From Brevinematales bacterium (GTDB lineage Bacteria; Spirochaetota; Brevinematia; Brevinematales; Thermospiraceae), in contig JAOADA010000001.1 in assembly GCA_026417555.1 (NCBI GenBank), positions 146,195 through 210,194 of the forward strand: DNA of 64,000 nucleotides, in the 5' to 3' direction. The notes under the pieces were generated by a model. It was given only the letters and a program-made list of their open reading frames with translations, did no database searches and was not told the DNA's origin. Shown here piece after piece: positions 41,074-49,469 of the stretch; the first letter of the stretch is position 1, and the number at the start of each line of letters is the position of its first letter. The translations under genes and the position numbers were made by a program.

Positions 41074-42826
41074 TAGTATCTCCTTGAAAATCATCAAAAT
41101 AGGTATGTTGGATACGATGGACCTCTTCTTCTTCAGAAAGGAGATATTCAACAAGCCTGTGCTCAAACTGGGTGCCACTGTTTTTTCTCAAATAGGCAAC
41201 AACCTCATCCCATGGCCAAGCTTTTTTGTAGCATCTATTCGAGGAGAGGGAGTCGAAAACATCTGCGACGGTAGTGATACGAGCGTAGAGATGGATCTCC
41301 TCACCTTTTTTCCCATAGGGATACCCTTGTCCGTCGATTCTCTCATGGTGTTCGAGGGCAATAATAGAGGCCATCTTGAAGATAGGACGGGAGGATTTGC
41401 AAAGCATCTCATACCCAAAAATCGTGTGCTTTTTCATAAAGGCAAACTCTTCTTCGGTAAGTTTGCTTGGCTTGTGAAGGATGTCATCGGGAACAGCAAG
41501 TTTTCCGAGGTCATGCATGGGCACAGCAAGTCTTAAGAGGTCAATCTCTTCTAAAGAGAGACCGCATTTTCTTCCAATGAGGGCAGCATATTCGCTCACC
41601 CGACGAACATGGTTTCCTGTTTCTCGAGAACGGGCTTCAGCTATTTCACTGAGGCGGAGAATCACCTCTTTTTGGGTAGAAAGGATCTCTATGTTGAGAC
41701 TCTGAATTTCTTTCACCATCTTTTGATTCTCTTTTGCCATACTTCGCATTCGCCGTGTTTCTACGACAAGGAAGTTGACAAATACCGCTACCCATCCGTA
41801 TGCTGTGAAGATGTGTTCACTGAGGATGAGGCCCTGTTCTCGAAGGATGTCCAAAACGGCTGTTATCCCCAGGATAAAAAATCCGGCAAATACCTCTCTG
41901 GCCCACGGGTTCTTTCTTCCGTGATAGGCGAGAATGCCCAAAAGCAGAGGCAAAAACCCCAGAAGAAAAAGTTCAAAAGGATAGAGAAGTGTCACTAAAA
42001 AGTGAAAGGAGACTAAAGAACCAAGGACTGCTACAAGACCAAAGCCAAATAAACCATATGCCAACACACTGTGCCAGCGTTTTGAGAGGGAGAGCATCCC
42101 ACGTACCATCTGCCACACGAAAAAGGGGAGAAAAAAGAGACTCCACAGTTCCAGAGATCCGTAAAATCGTGGATAAAGTCCAAATATCCACCATTTCGCA
42201 AGGGAACGGCTTGCCAAGTACACAGCAATAGTGACAGCAAAAGCAAAAAGCCAGCCGACAAACTGTCGGCTATACCAGTAAAATACAGCGAGGGAGGCGA
42301 GTGCGGAAAAGAGAATCATGGCCACCATTACCCAGAGAACAACATCCCGACGAACAAGAGCCTGGAAAATTTCACTTGTATTTCCCACGAGGAGAGGGAG
42401 TCGTGGGAGGCCAAGAAACCCTGTCTCAGAGCGGATACGCCAGAGAATTTCTTGCTCTTTGTCTTTTTCGTCAGATTCTTGGCTACCGAGAGGGATAAGA
42501 AGGGGAACAAATGAAGAGAGAAAGTCCCTGGGAGAACCAAAAGAGTACATACGCTGAGAGTTGGTGTACACAGTGATCTCATGGTCGATCGAGGGGATAT
42601 ACAGAAACGTAGAGGGTGATACCTTTACCTTTGCTCGGAACCACACCTCTCGAAGGGAGGTTCCTACCCAATGAATTCGTGTTGGGGGTTGCCAAGAAAG
42701 GGGAAAATGTCCCTCTGGCAGTTCACCGAGAAATATTCCTTCTATCTGAAGGGAAGACACGTGCGCCCACCCCGCCTCCAGTCCCATGAAGAGAAGAAGA
42801 AAGGCTACCCCCAACCTTTGAGGCAA
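41054..42826 (-). CDS. Membrane sensor with HD-GYP output
   Basis: A 590-residue protein: signal sequence, an extracytoplasmic domain of about 150 residues, about seven membrane helices (about 165-350), a short coiled coil, and a HD-GYP domain (about 385-575). The HD motif is MHDLGKLAVPDD (about 437) and the second motif is HHERIDGQGYP, so c-di-GMP hydrolysis is plausible. The layout resembles the 7TM-SpoIIE sensor at 22595 with a different output. It starts with TTG at 42826; AAAGGAGG lies 5 bases before it and no suitable ATG exists nearby. It heads an operon with the ABC ATPase and thermonuclease. Confidence 0.87.
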   Translation of the reverse strand: MPQRLGVAFLLLFMGLEAGWAHVSSLQIEGIFLGELPEGHFPLSWQPPTRIHWVGTSLREVWFRAKVKVSPSTFLYIPSIDHEITVYTNSQRMYSFGSPRDFLSSFVPLLIPLGSQESDEKDKEQEILWRIRSETGFLGLPRLPLLVGNTSEIFQALVRRDVVLWVMVAMILFSALASLAVFYWYSRQFVGWLFAFAVTIAVYLASRSLAKWWIFGLYPRFYGSLELWSLFFLPFFVWQMVRGMLSLSKRWHSVLAYGLFGFGLVAVLGSLVSFHFLVTLLYPFELFLLGFLPLLLGILAYHGRKNPWAREVFAGFFILGITAVLDILREQGLILSEHIFTAYGWVAVFVNFLVVETRRMRSMAKENQKMVKEIQSLNIEILSTQKEVILRLSEIAEARSRETGNHVRRVSEYAALIGRKCGLSLEEIDLLRLAVPMHDLGKLAVPDDILHKPSKLTEEEFAFMKKHTIFGYEMLCKSSRPIFKMASIIALEHHERIDGQGYPYGKKGEEIHLYARITTVADVFDSLSSNRCYKKAWPWDEVVAYLRKNSGTQFEHRLVEYLLSEEEEVHRIQHTYFDDFQGDTNGTVSS

Positions 42827-42938
42827 TTCTTCCTCCTTTGTACGACGGATTTCTCTAGAGGGAGCATGTCTTTTTTCTCTCTCGTTTGAGAGCTACCGAG
42901 AGAAGAACACGTCCCTTGAGAGACACATCGGTTTTGTC

Positions 42939-42957
42939 CCATCCCACGGGGGGATGG
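42939..42957 (-). terminator. Hairpin after glyS, weak terminator candidate
   Basis: 7-bp stem CCATCCC/GGGATGG with a 5-base loop, 5 bases past the glyS stop. GACAAAAC follows on the minus strand, not a U tract. Confidence 0.35.
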
Positions 42958-42962
42958 AGGGG

Positions 42963-45029
42963 TTATTCTATGACGATTTTCTCCATGTCTACAAGATGCA
43001 TAAACATCCTATCTACATGCTGAAGAAGAGCAATGCGGTTTTTCTTTTTCTGTTCATTGGGATCCATCACCAGAATCTCATCAAAAAAACGGTCTACAAC
43101 AGGTCGAAAACTGGTGAGGATACCAATAGCCAGTCCGTAGTCTCTTTCTTGGAGAGCCTTTTCGTAGTCAGGAAGACTTTTGGTATAGGTGTCATACAAG
43201 GCCTTTTCCGCTGGTTCCTCGAGTGTATCGGTATCGAGGGGCAACATCTCAATACCTTTGATGATATTTTTTATTCTTCGGAAGGCTATAGCAAGATTCT
43301 GGAAGTTTTCTCCTTGGCGGGCAGTGTGGATGGCACTCACCCTACAGAAAACATCATAGATATCCTCAACAGCCATAGCGATACCAGCCTCAATTTCATC
43401 ATGGGCGAATCCATATTCTCGAAAAACGGTTTTGACCCGTGTAGTTATAAAGTCAAAGATCCGTCTCTCGTACTCTTGAATTTCCAGGGCAAGGTAGGGT
43501 GTGTAGAGATGGGATACCTCACGGTAAAGATCTCGCAAAGGAAGGTGAAGTTGTTTCTCGATCAGAATCCGGAGAATACCCAATGTCTGCCGTCGAAGGG
43601 CAAGAGGATCTCGAGATCCTGTCACTTCATACCCTTGGGCATAGAGGGCAAAAAGATTGTCAAACCTATCAGCAAGAGAGACAATGATTCCCTCATTGAG
43701 GGATGGCAAACTATCACCACTAAACTTTGGCCAGTAGTGTTCTTTTATGGAAATAGCTACGTTGATAGGGAGTCCATCGTGAAGGGCATAATAGTAGCCC
43801 ACGATTCCCTGGAGCTCTGGAAATTCATACACCATATGAGTAACCAGATCTGTTTTGCAAAGTTTGGCAGTGAGTGTAGCGAGGGGAATATCCTTGTGCA
43901 TACCAAGGTAGGCGGCAAGAATTTCTGTCAGTTTTTGAAGACGTTCTGTTTTATCTCGGAGGCTTCCTAGATTCTTGGCAAAAGAAACCTGAGCGAGATC
44001 CTCAAGCCGACTCTCAAGAGAGCGTTTTCTATCCTCGTCAAAGAAAAATTTTCCATCATTGAAACGTGCACGGATCACGCGTTCATTTCCGGCCACAATG
44101 GTTTCATTTGGATGCGTATTGGTGACAATAAGAAAACGGTTCAAAAGATTCTTGTCTTTTGTTTGGAGAGGGATAAACTTTTGGTGTTCAATCATTTCTG
44201 AAATGAGAACCTCCTTGGGAAGTTTGAGAAAGTCCTCTTCAAAACTTCCCACTGCCATTTCAGGATATTCTGTGAGGCTTACTAACGTGTCTAACAAAGT
44301 GTCATCACATACCGCTTCTGCACCAAGGGTCTTGGTAGCTGCTTCAATCTCTCGCTGGATAATCTGTCGACGGGCTGTATGATCAACAATCACAAAGTGT
44401 TTTTGAAGTGTGTTTTCATAGTCTTGCGCAGAGGGGATAATCAGAGGATCTCGTCCCGAGAGGATGCGATGGCCATAACTTGTGTTCTCGGCTTTGAGGT
44501 GTCCCCACGTGACAGGGATAACCTTGTCATCGAGAAGAGCACATAACCACCTTACAGGTCTTACAAAACTCATCTCATAGGTACTCCATCGCATGGCCTT
44601 AGGGAATCGGAGGGAAGAGATGAGTTTTGGGAGGAGACGGGAGAGGACTTCTTCAACTGGTTGTCCCCCTTCTTCTTTTTCGTAAAAGAGGTAGATGGCT
44701 CCAGCTACCTCACGGCGGAGAATATCTTTTTCTGTGATGCCATTGGCACGGAGAAAACCCTCGAGGGCTTTGGTAGGTTTTCCTTGCTCATCGTAGGCAG
44801 CCTTGAGGGCAGGGCCTTTTTTCTCGACTTTACGGGTGGTGGTCCTGGATTCCATCCCTTCAGCGATCAACACGAGACGCCTAGGAGTACCCGTGGCTTT
44901 GATGTCCTTTACGACAACCCCGTTCTCTTCAAAGAGACGGTGTGCCTCGGTATGGAGTTGCATGAAGGTATCCAAGAGTATTTCGTGAGGGATTTCTTCT
45001 ACCCCAATCTCAAAGACAAGACGAGCCAT
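42963..45029 (-). CDS. glyS: Glycyl-tRNA synthetase beta subunit
   Basis: A 688-residue subunit of the bacterial alpha2beta2 enzyme that charges tRNA-Gly. It begins with FEIGVEEIPHEIL, has ATGTPRRLVLIAEG and KKGPALKAAYDEQGKPTKALEGFLR, a RWLCALLDDKVIPVTWGHL segment and the HD-like and C-terminal anticodon-binding parts (DRFFDEILVMDPN). The alpha subunit gene (glyQ) is not in this window, so the usual glyQS pair is split. It starts 11 bases after pyrF in the same operon. Confidence 0.95.
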   Translation of the reverse strand: MARLVFEIGVEEIPHEILLDTFMQLHTEAHRLFEENGVVVKDIKATGTPRRLVLIAEGMESRTTTRKVEKKGPALKAAYDEQGKPTKALEGFLRANGITEKDILRREVAGAIYLFYEKEEGGQPVEEVLSRLLPKLISSLRFPKAMRWSTYEMSFVRPVRWLCALLDDKVIPVTWGHLKAENTSYGHRILSGRDPLIIPSAQDYENTLQKHFVIVDHTARRQIIQREIEAATKTLGAEAVCDDTLLDTLVSLTEYPEMAVGSFEEDFLKLPKEVLISEMIEHQKFIPLQTKDKNLLNRFLIVTNTHPNETIVAGNERVIRARFNDGKFFFDEDRKRSLESRLEDLAQVSFAKNLGSLRDKTERLQKLTEILAAYLGMHKDIPLATLTAKLCKTDLVTHMVYEFPELQGIVGYYYALHDGLPINVAISIKEHYWPKFSGDSLPSLNEGIIVSLADRFDNLFALYAQGYEVTGSRDPLALRRQTLGILRILIEKQLHLPLRDLYREVSHLYTPYLALEIQEYERRIFDFITTRVKTVFREYGFAHDEIEAGIAMAVEDIYDVFCRVSAIHTARQGENFQNLAIAFRRIKNIIKGIEMLPLDTDTLEEPAEKALYDTYTKSLPDYEKALQERDYGLAIGILTSFRPVVDRFFDEILVMDPNEQKKKNRIALLQHVDRMFMHLVDMEKIVIE

Positions 45030-45040
45030 AGTCTCTCCTT

Positions 45041-45733
45041 TTATGCTATCTCAGTGAGGATACGTTTTACGACATCTATGGGGTTTGGAGCCCCATACAC
45101 CGATCTCCCCATCACAATATAGTTGGCCCCATACTGATGGGCCTCCTTTGGTGTCATGACACGCTTCTGGTCACCGCTTGCTTCACCGGCAAGTCTGATA
45201 CCGGGGGTAACCAGGATAGTGTCTTCTGGAATCCAGGATCGGAGGGAGCACAGTTCGTGAGGGGAGCACACGAAACCTTTAATTCCTACCTCAAGCCCTT
45301 GTCGGACAAGGTGAGTCACAGTGTTTTCTACACTCTCTTGTATGTGAAGTTCATTCTTGAGGATGTCTTCATTCATACTCGTGAGGATGGTAACCCCAAG
45401 AGCCAGCGGGCGATGAGAAGCGAGAGATACACCTTCAAGAGCGGCATGGCTCATCTCTTTTCCACCGAGAAGATGGAGGGTAAACATATCCACCCCCAGA
45501 TGAGCAACTCCCTCACACACCCCTTTTACGGTGTTGGGTATATCGAAAAACTTAAGATCAAGGAATACCTTGCACCCCCTATCTTTGAGAGCTTTGATAA
45601 GGGAAGGACCCTCTCTGGTAAACAAAATACTCCCTACCTTATACCAGGTAACATAACCAGAGAGTGTTTCTACAATGTGGAGAGCCTCCTCTCCAGAGGA
45701 GACATCAAGGGCAACAATGAGTTCAGTTTTCAT
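45041..45733 (-). CDS. pyrF: Orotidine 5'-phosphate decarboxylase
   Basis: A 230-residue enzyme converting OMP to UMP. Motifs: LIVALDVSSGEEAL, the catalytic DLKFFDIPNTV (DxKxxD with Lys as proton donor), and VTPGIRLAGEASGDQKRVMTPKEA followed by YIVMGRSVYGA for phosphate binding. ATG 45733 overlaps the pyrE stop by four bases (ATGA), so longer in-frame starts inside pyrE are rejected. It is coupled to pyrE, the preceding step. Confidence 0.95.
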   Translation of the reverse strand: MKTELIVALDVSSGEEALHIVETLSGYVTWYKVGSILFTREGPSLIKALKDRGCKVFLDLKFFDIPNTVKGVCEGVAHLGVDMFTLHLLGGKEMSHAALEGVSLASHRPLALGVTILTSMNEDILKNELHIQESVENTVTHLVRQGLEVGIKGFVCSPHELCSLRSWIPEDTILVTPGIRLAGEASGDQKRVMTPKEAHQYGANYIVMGRSVYGAPNPIDVVKRILTEIA

Positions 45734-46323
45734 TGGATGCCTCGACTTCCTGGTTTTATAGGTGGTTCTTTTCCTTCTCGACAGAGTGGACAATCACTGG
45801 GGTCATAGGCTTCTGCTTGGACAGAATGAAGCCACTCAAAACGGTAGGGAAGTTTTTCAGGATCTGGCATGTGTCTGTCGATGAGACTTGCCACCCCAAC
45901 AATATTTCCCCCATAGTGTTTGACCAGTTGAGCCACTTCATCGATTGACTTGCCCGTGGTTACAACGTCCTCAGCAATGAGGACTTTTTCCTGAGGGAGA
46001 ATTTCAAACCCTCTCCGGAGAAGAAAGATACCTTCCACACGTTCACAGAAAATCCCGCGCACTCCCAAAACCCTTGCAAGTTCATAAGCAAGCGTAATTC
46101 CTCCAAATGCTCCTCCTATAACGACATCAATGTGGGCATCCTTGTAAAGTGTTGCCAATTTTCGAGCGGCTAATTCAGCATATGATGGATATTGAAGAAA
46201 TCTGGCGCATTGCACATACTGGTTACTATGGAGTCCTGAGGAGAGGATAAAATGGCCTTTTAAAAGGGCTTGAGAGGTAAGAAGAAGTTTTTCTATCTCT
46301 TTATCTTCACGAAGAGAAAGCAT
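45730..46323 (-). CDS. pyrE: Orotate phosphoribosyltransferase
   Basis: A 197-residue enzyme adding PRPP to orotate. The PRPP loop VLIAEDVVTTGKS (about 115-127) and the substrate segment GHFILSSGLHSNQYVQ are clear. The C-terminal part has a CPLC motif (SDCPLCREGKEPP), seen in some PyrE groups. Its ATG overlaps the stop of the upstream nucleotidyltransferase by one base (TAATG), and its stop overlaps pyrF. Confidence 0.94.
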   Translation of the reverse strand: MLSLREDKEIEKLLLTSQALLKGHFILSSGLHSNQYVQCARFLQYPSYAELAARKLATLYKDAHIDVVIGGAFGGITLAYELARVLGVRGIFCERVEGIFLLRRGFEILPQEKVLIAEDVVTTGKSIDEVAQLVKHYGGNIVGVASLIDRHMPDPEKLPYRFEWLHSVQAEAYDPSDCPLCREGKEPPIKPGSRGIQ

Positions 46324-47042
46324 TATCGTGCCTCCTTGGTGGCAATGAGTTCTTTGAGTTTTTCTTTTACCTGGGAGAAATTTTCTGGAACCTCAATATC
46401 CAGAAACACCCCCTCACAGATGTACCCATAGAGTTTTCCCAGCTTGGTGAGCAGAGGAAAGATATCCTTTTCCAGCGAGATATTCTCATTTGGTTGGATG
46501 AACTGCAATACTTCTTTGCTAAAAACATAGATGCCTGTATTCACGAGTTTGAAAAAATCTTTGTGACCACGACCGACAAACCGAACAATTTGGTTATTTT
46601 CTCCAAGCTCTACCACCCCATACCGTTCCGGGTGTTCACTCTCTTTCAGGGCAAGGGTAATCCATGCTTCGTGGGTGAGGTGAAATTCAATGAGTTCGTA
46701 AATCGGGACATCATGAAACGTGTCTCCATTTACCACTACAAACTGGTTATTCTTGATAAGCGATTCAGCAAGTTTCACACTTCCGGCGGTACCGCGGAGA
46801 AAATCCTCATCAGTATAGGAGATAGAGAGACCCCATTTTTTCCCGTTGCCAAAATAGCTTTCTATGACAGAACGCATGTATCCACAAGAGAGGATAATTT
46901 CATCAATGCCATTATTTCGCAGGTAGAGCAAGACATATTCAAGAAAGGGATAGCCGTTCACAATTGCCATAGGTTTTGGGGCCTGACCGAGCTCTGACTT
47001 AATATGCCGGCCCATCCCACCGGCGAGGACAACTGCCTGCAT
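46323..47042 (-). CDS. Sugar-1-phosphate nucleotidyltransferase (HddC-like)
   Basis: A 239-residue nucleotidyltransferase. MQAVVLAGGMGRHIKSELGQAPKPMAIVNGYPFLEYVL matches the GlmU/HddC type entry, with VVNGDTFHD as the metal-binding strand and FLDIEVPENFSQV near the end. Closest by pattern are guanylyltransferases for heptose or mannose 1-phosphate, but the sugar and nucleotide are not settled. ATG 47042 has AAGGAG 7 bases upstream. It heads an operon with pyrE, pyrF and glyS, a mix of envelope sugar, pyrimidine and translation genes. A well-formed promoter precedes it. Confidence 0.82.
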   Translation of the reverse strand: MQAVVLAGGMGRHIKSELGQAPKPMAIVNGYPFLEYVLLYLRNNGIDEIILSCGYMRSVIESYFGNGKKWGLSISYTDEDFLRGTAGSVKLAESLIKNNQFVVVNGDTFHDVPIYELIEFHLTHEAWITLALKESEHPERYGVVELGENNQIVRFVGRGHKDFFKLVNTGIYVFSKEVLQFIQPNENISLEKDIFPLLTKLGKLYGYICEGVFLDIEVPENFSQVKEKLKELIATKEAR

Positions 47043-47076
47043 GAGTAACTCCTTAGCCAAAACATTGGGGAGCCAT

Positions 47077-47105
47077 ATTGTACCAGAAAGAAGAGAAAAA
47101 AGCAA
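47077..47105 (-). promoter_or_regulatory. Promoter of the hddC-like/pyrE/pyrF/glyS operon
   Basis: Minus strand: TTGCTT (47105-47100), 17-base spacer, TACAAT (47082-47077), 34 bases before the ATG. Confidence 0.78.
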
Positions 47106-47167
47106 ATTTTTCCCCTTTTGGAGGGATGTGGAGGGGGAAAAGGAAAGAGAAGAAGCAGAGGTTCTAT

Positions 47168-47196
47168 TTGACTTTTTTTGTATTCCGTGGTATAGT
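47168..47196 (+). promoter_or_regulatory. Promoter of the GH13 gene
   Basis: TTGACT (47168-47173), 17-base spacer, TATAGT (47191-47196), 30 bases before the ATG. Confidence 0.78.
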
Positions 47197-47226
47197 GTAA
47201 GAGAAAAATACAATGAGGAGGAAAAT

Positions 47227-48897
47227 ATGAAACACCTGCTCTGGGCTTTGTGTATTCCTATGGCTCTGTATGGGGCAAGCTGGGTGGCGGGAGCCACGTT
47301 TTATCAGATTTTTCCTTTGAGTTTTTATGATGCGGATGGTGATGGGCGCGGGGATCTGAAAGGGATTACGGCCAAGTTGGATTATCTTACCAATCTTGGG
47401 ATTACAGCTATTTGGCTCAACCCTATTTTTCTTGCCAAGGATTATCATGGGTACAATACCATTGATTATTATCAGATTGATCCCAGACTTGGGACAATGG
47501 AGGATTTTGACCTCATGATCAAAGAGGCTCATAAGCGAGGGGTAAAGGTGATTCTTGATTTGGTGGTGAACCACACGGCTATTCAACATCCCTGGTTTGT
47601 TGATGGGGCTACCAATAAAAAATCTCCCTACACCAACTACTACATCTGGTCTCAGACCAAGCTTTCCTGGCCAAATCCTACCGGGAGTACAGCGCAACCG
47701 GCATGGAATCTTTACAACGATACAAATTCCTGGAGAAATGGGCAGTATTATTATGCTGCCTTTAATCTCAATGTTCCTGACCTCAATCTGACCAATCCTC
47801 GAGTTGTGGAAGAGGTGAAAAAGATTGTGAAGTTCTGGCTTGATAAGGGAGCTGATGGCTTCCGTCTGGATGCAGCTCGGTATTACATTGAGAAAGGGGA
47901 GGGAGAACAAACTGATACGCCTGAGACCATTGCCTTTGTGGATATGCTTGTCAGGTATATCAAGACAATTAATCCCGAGGCATATGTAGTCGCCGAGGTG
48001 TTTGCTCCGATGGAGATTGCAGCTAACTACTACAAGGGAGAAGGCGGTCTTGATGCGGTGTTTAATTTTGACTTTGGTGGAACGGGGGATAGGGCTATTT
48101 ATCCCTTCCTTCTCACAGGGAGATCGGGGAGTCTGAGAACAGCTTTGGAAAAATACGCTTTGGTGGCCAAGAAAGGGGTACCAGCAGTCTTTTTTGCTCT
48201 CTTCCTGTCTAACCATGATACGGGTCGTCTCTCGGAGAAGGTCAAACAGGTCTCAAAACAAAAACTGGCAGCTGTGCTTCAATTTACGCTTCCGGGTGGG
48301 GCTCCTTATGTGTATTATGGGGATGAAATAGGGCAGCTTCACGGGAGTAAAAAGAGTCGGGGTGGGGGAGATTCAGAGAAACGTTATCCTCTCTGGTGGA
48401 GTGATGAAGAAAAGACAGGAGGGTTTAGTACGGGTGGGAGATCATGGGTAGTGGTGATGCAGCCAGAGTACTATGTCTCTAACAAGATCAATGTGAAGGC
48501 TTATCAAGAAGATAGACAATCTCTGTGGTATGTTTATCAGAAACTGATCACCCTTCGGAAAAAGTATCCAGCGTTGCAAACAGGGCAATTTGTGGATATG
48601 CCTTTTGAGCAGGCAAAAGAGAAGGGTTTGGATGCTATTTTGACATATGCACGAGTGAAGGACAATCACGTTGTGGTTGTTGTTCTCAATGGAAGTGCCT
48701 CTGAGACAGAACTTAAGGAACCTGTTACTCTCTCTGTGATGAAAAGTGGTCAATGGAGATATGTTGATGGTGTGGCTTCTGGTGATCTCACCAAGCCTGT
48801 GCCTCAGGAGATGACAGAAAGTGTGCTCAAGGGGCAATGGAACGTCAAGCTGAAAGGGAATGACTTTGCGGTGATGGTATTTGAAAAGGTGAAATAA
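47227..48897 (+). CDS. Secreted alpha-amylase family (GH13) protein
   Basis: A 556-residue GH13 enzyme with a signal peptide (MKHLLWALCIPMALYG), so it works outside the cytoplasm. The catalytic triad is intact: Asp215 in GFRLDAARYY, Glu257 in VVAEVF, Asp331 in LSNHDTG. FYQIFPLSFYDADGDGRGDLKGI and LVVNHT are also standard. It should degrade alpha-glucans such as starch or maltodextrins, linking to the CBM48 lipoproteins elsewhere in the window. ATG 47227 follows GAGGAGG; earlier in-frame codons precede the promoter. The next gene starts 12 bases after the stop. Confidence 0.92.
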   Translation: MKHLLWALCIPMALYGASWVAGATFYQIFPLSFYDADGDGRGDLKGITAKLDYLTNLGITAIWLNPIFLAKDYHGYNTIDYYQIDPRLGTMEDFDLMIKEAHKRGVKVILDLVVNHTAIQHPWFVDGATNKKSPYTNYYIWSQTKLSWPNPTGSTAQPAWNLYNDTNSWRNGQYYYAAFNLNVPDLNLTNPRVVEEVKKIVKFWLDKGADGFRLDAARYYIEKGEGEQTDTPETIAFVDMLVRYIKTINPEAYVVAEVFAPMEIAANYYKGEGGLDAVFNFDFGGTGDRAIYPFLLTGRSGSLRTALEKYALVAKKGVPAVFFALFLSNHDTGRLSEKVKQVSKQKLAAVLQFTLPGGAPYVYYGDEIGQLHGSKKSRGGGDSEKRYPLWWSDEEKTGGFSTGGRSWVVVMQPEYYVSNKINVKAYQEDRQSLWYVYQKLITLRKKYPALQTGQFVDMPFEQAKEKGLDAILTYARVKDNHVVVVVLNGSASETELKEPVTLSVMKSGQWRYVDGVASGDLTKPVPQEMTESVLKGQWNVKLKGNDFAVMVFEKVK

Positions 48898-48909
48898 GGA
48901 GGCATGGGT

Positions 48910-49353
48910 ATGGTTGCGGTATTTTTGGTGTTTCTTCTTTTGTTGTGGTATAGTTTCTTTATGACACTTTCTCAGCAGAAGGTCCTCATCAATGTAGAAA
49001 CAAACCCTTCGCTGAAGAATTTCTATGAAAAGTGTGAAGCCCTGGCGGAGAATGGAAGTTTTCAGTTTTTTATGGGGATTGGTGGGCTTGTCTTTGGAGT
49101 GTGGAACTTCTTTGCTCCCGATTTTGGACATCCTGAGTATGGACCATCTATTTTGGGAGGGATCATTCCCGCGGCAGTGTTGATTCTCAATGGCTTGGTC
49201 TGGTACGAGAATGTGATTGAGCTTTTCAATATCCCTGAGGACAAGAAAGCCTCGTATCACAAGTTTATGGACAATTATAAGCCTTGGGGTGGGTTGATCA
49301 CCTTCATTGTGGCTTGGCTCCATCTTGCGTTGGCAAAGGCTATTTTCTTTTAG
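48910..49353 (+). CDS. Small four-helix membrane protein of unknown function
   Basis: Not recognised. A 147-residue protein with about four hydrophobic helices: an N-terminal one (VAVFLVFLLLLWYSFFMTL), two central ones (FQFFMGIGGLVFGVWNFFAP, IIPAAVLILNGLVWY) and a C-terminal one (ITFIVAWLHLALAKAIFF), with short loops. ATG 48910 is chosen because GGAGG lies 7 bases upstream; ATG 48904 would be one base from the site. It is co-transcribed with the secreted amylase and ends at a strong terminator. Confidence 0.7.
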   Translation: MVAVFLVFLLLLWYSFFMTLSQQKVLINVETNPSLKNFYEKCEALAENGSFQFFMGIGGLVFGVWNFFAPDFGHPEYGPSILGGIIPAAVLILNGLVWYENVIELFNIPEDKKASYHKFMDNYKPWGGLITFIVAWLHLALAKAIFF

Positions 49354-49376
49354 TTAGGGAGAGGTATATCAAAAAA

Positions 49377-49405
49377 GGCGTCCTGGAAGAGGACGCCTTT
49401 TTTTT
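49377..49405 (+). terminator. Terminator of the GH13 operon
   Basis: 8-bp stem GGCGTCCT/AGGACGCC, loop GGAAG, then T8. Confidence 0.92.
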
Positions 49406-49414
49406 CTTGAAAGG

Positions 49415-49443
49415 TTGAGATATTTTCTTTTTTTCCTTACACT
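49415..49443 (+). promoter_or_regulatory. Promoter of the purF operon
   Basis: TTGAGA (49415-49420), 17-base spacer, TACACT (49438-49443). It starts 9 bases after the previous terminator. Confidence 0.68.
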
Positions 49444-49469
49444 ATAGTATCTTGTTTGAAGGGGTAGGT

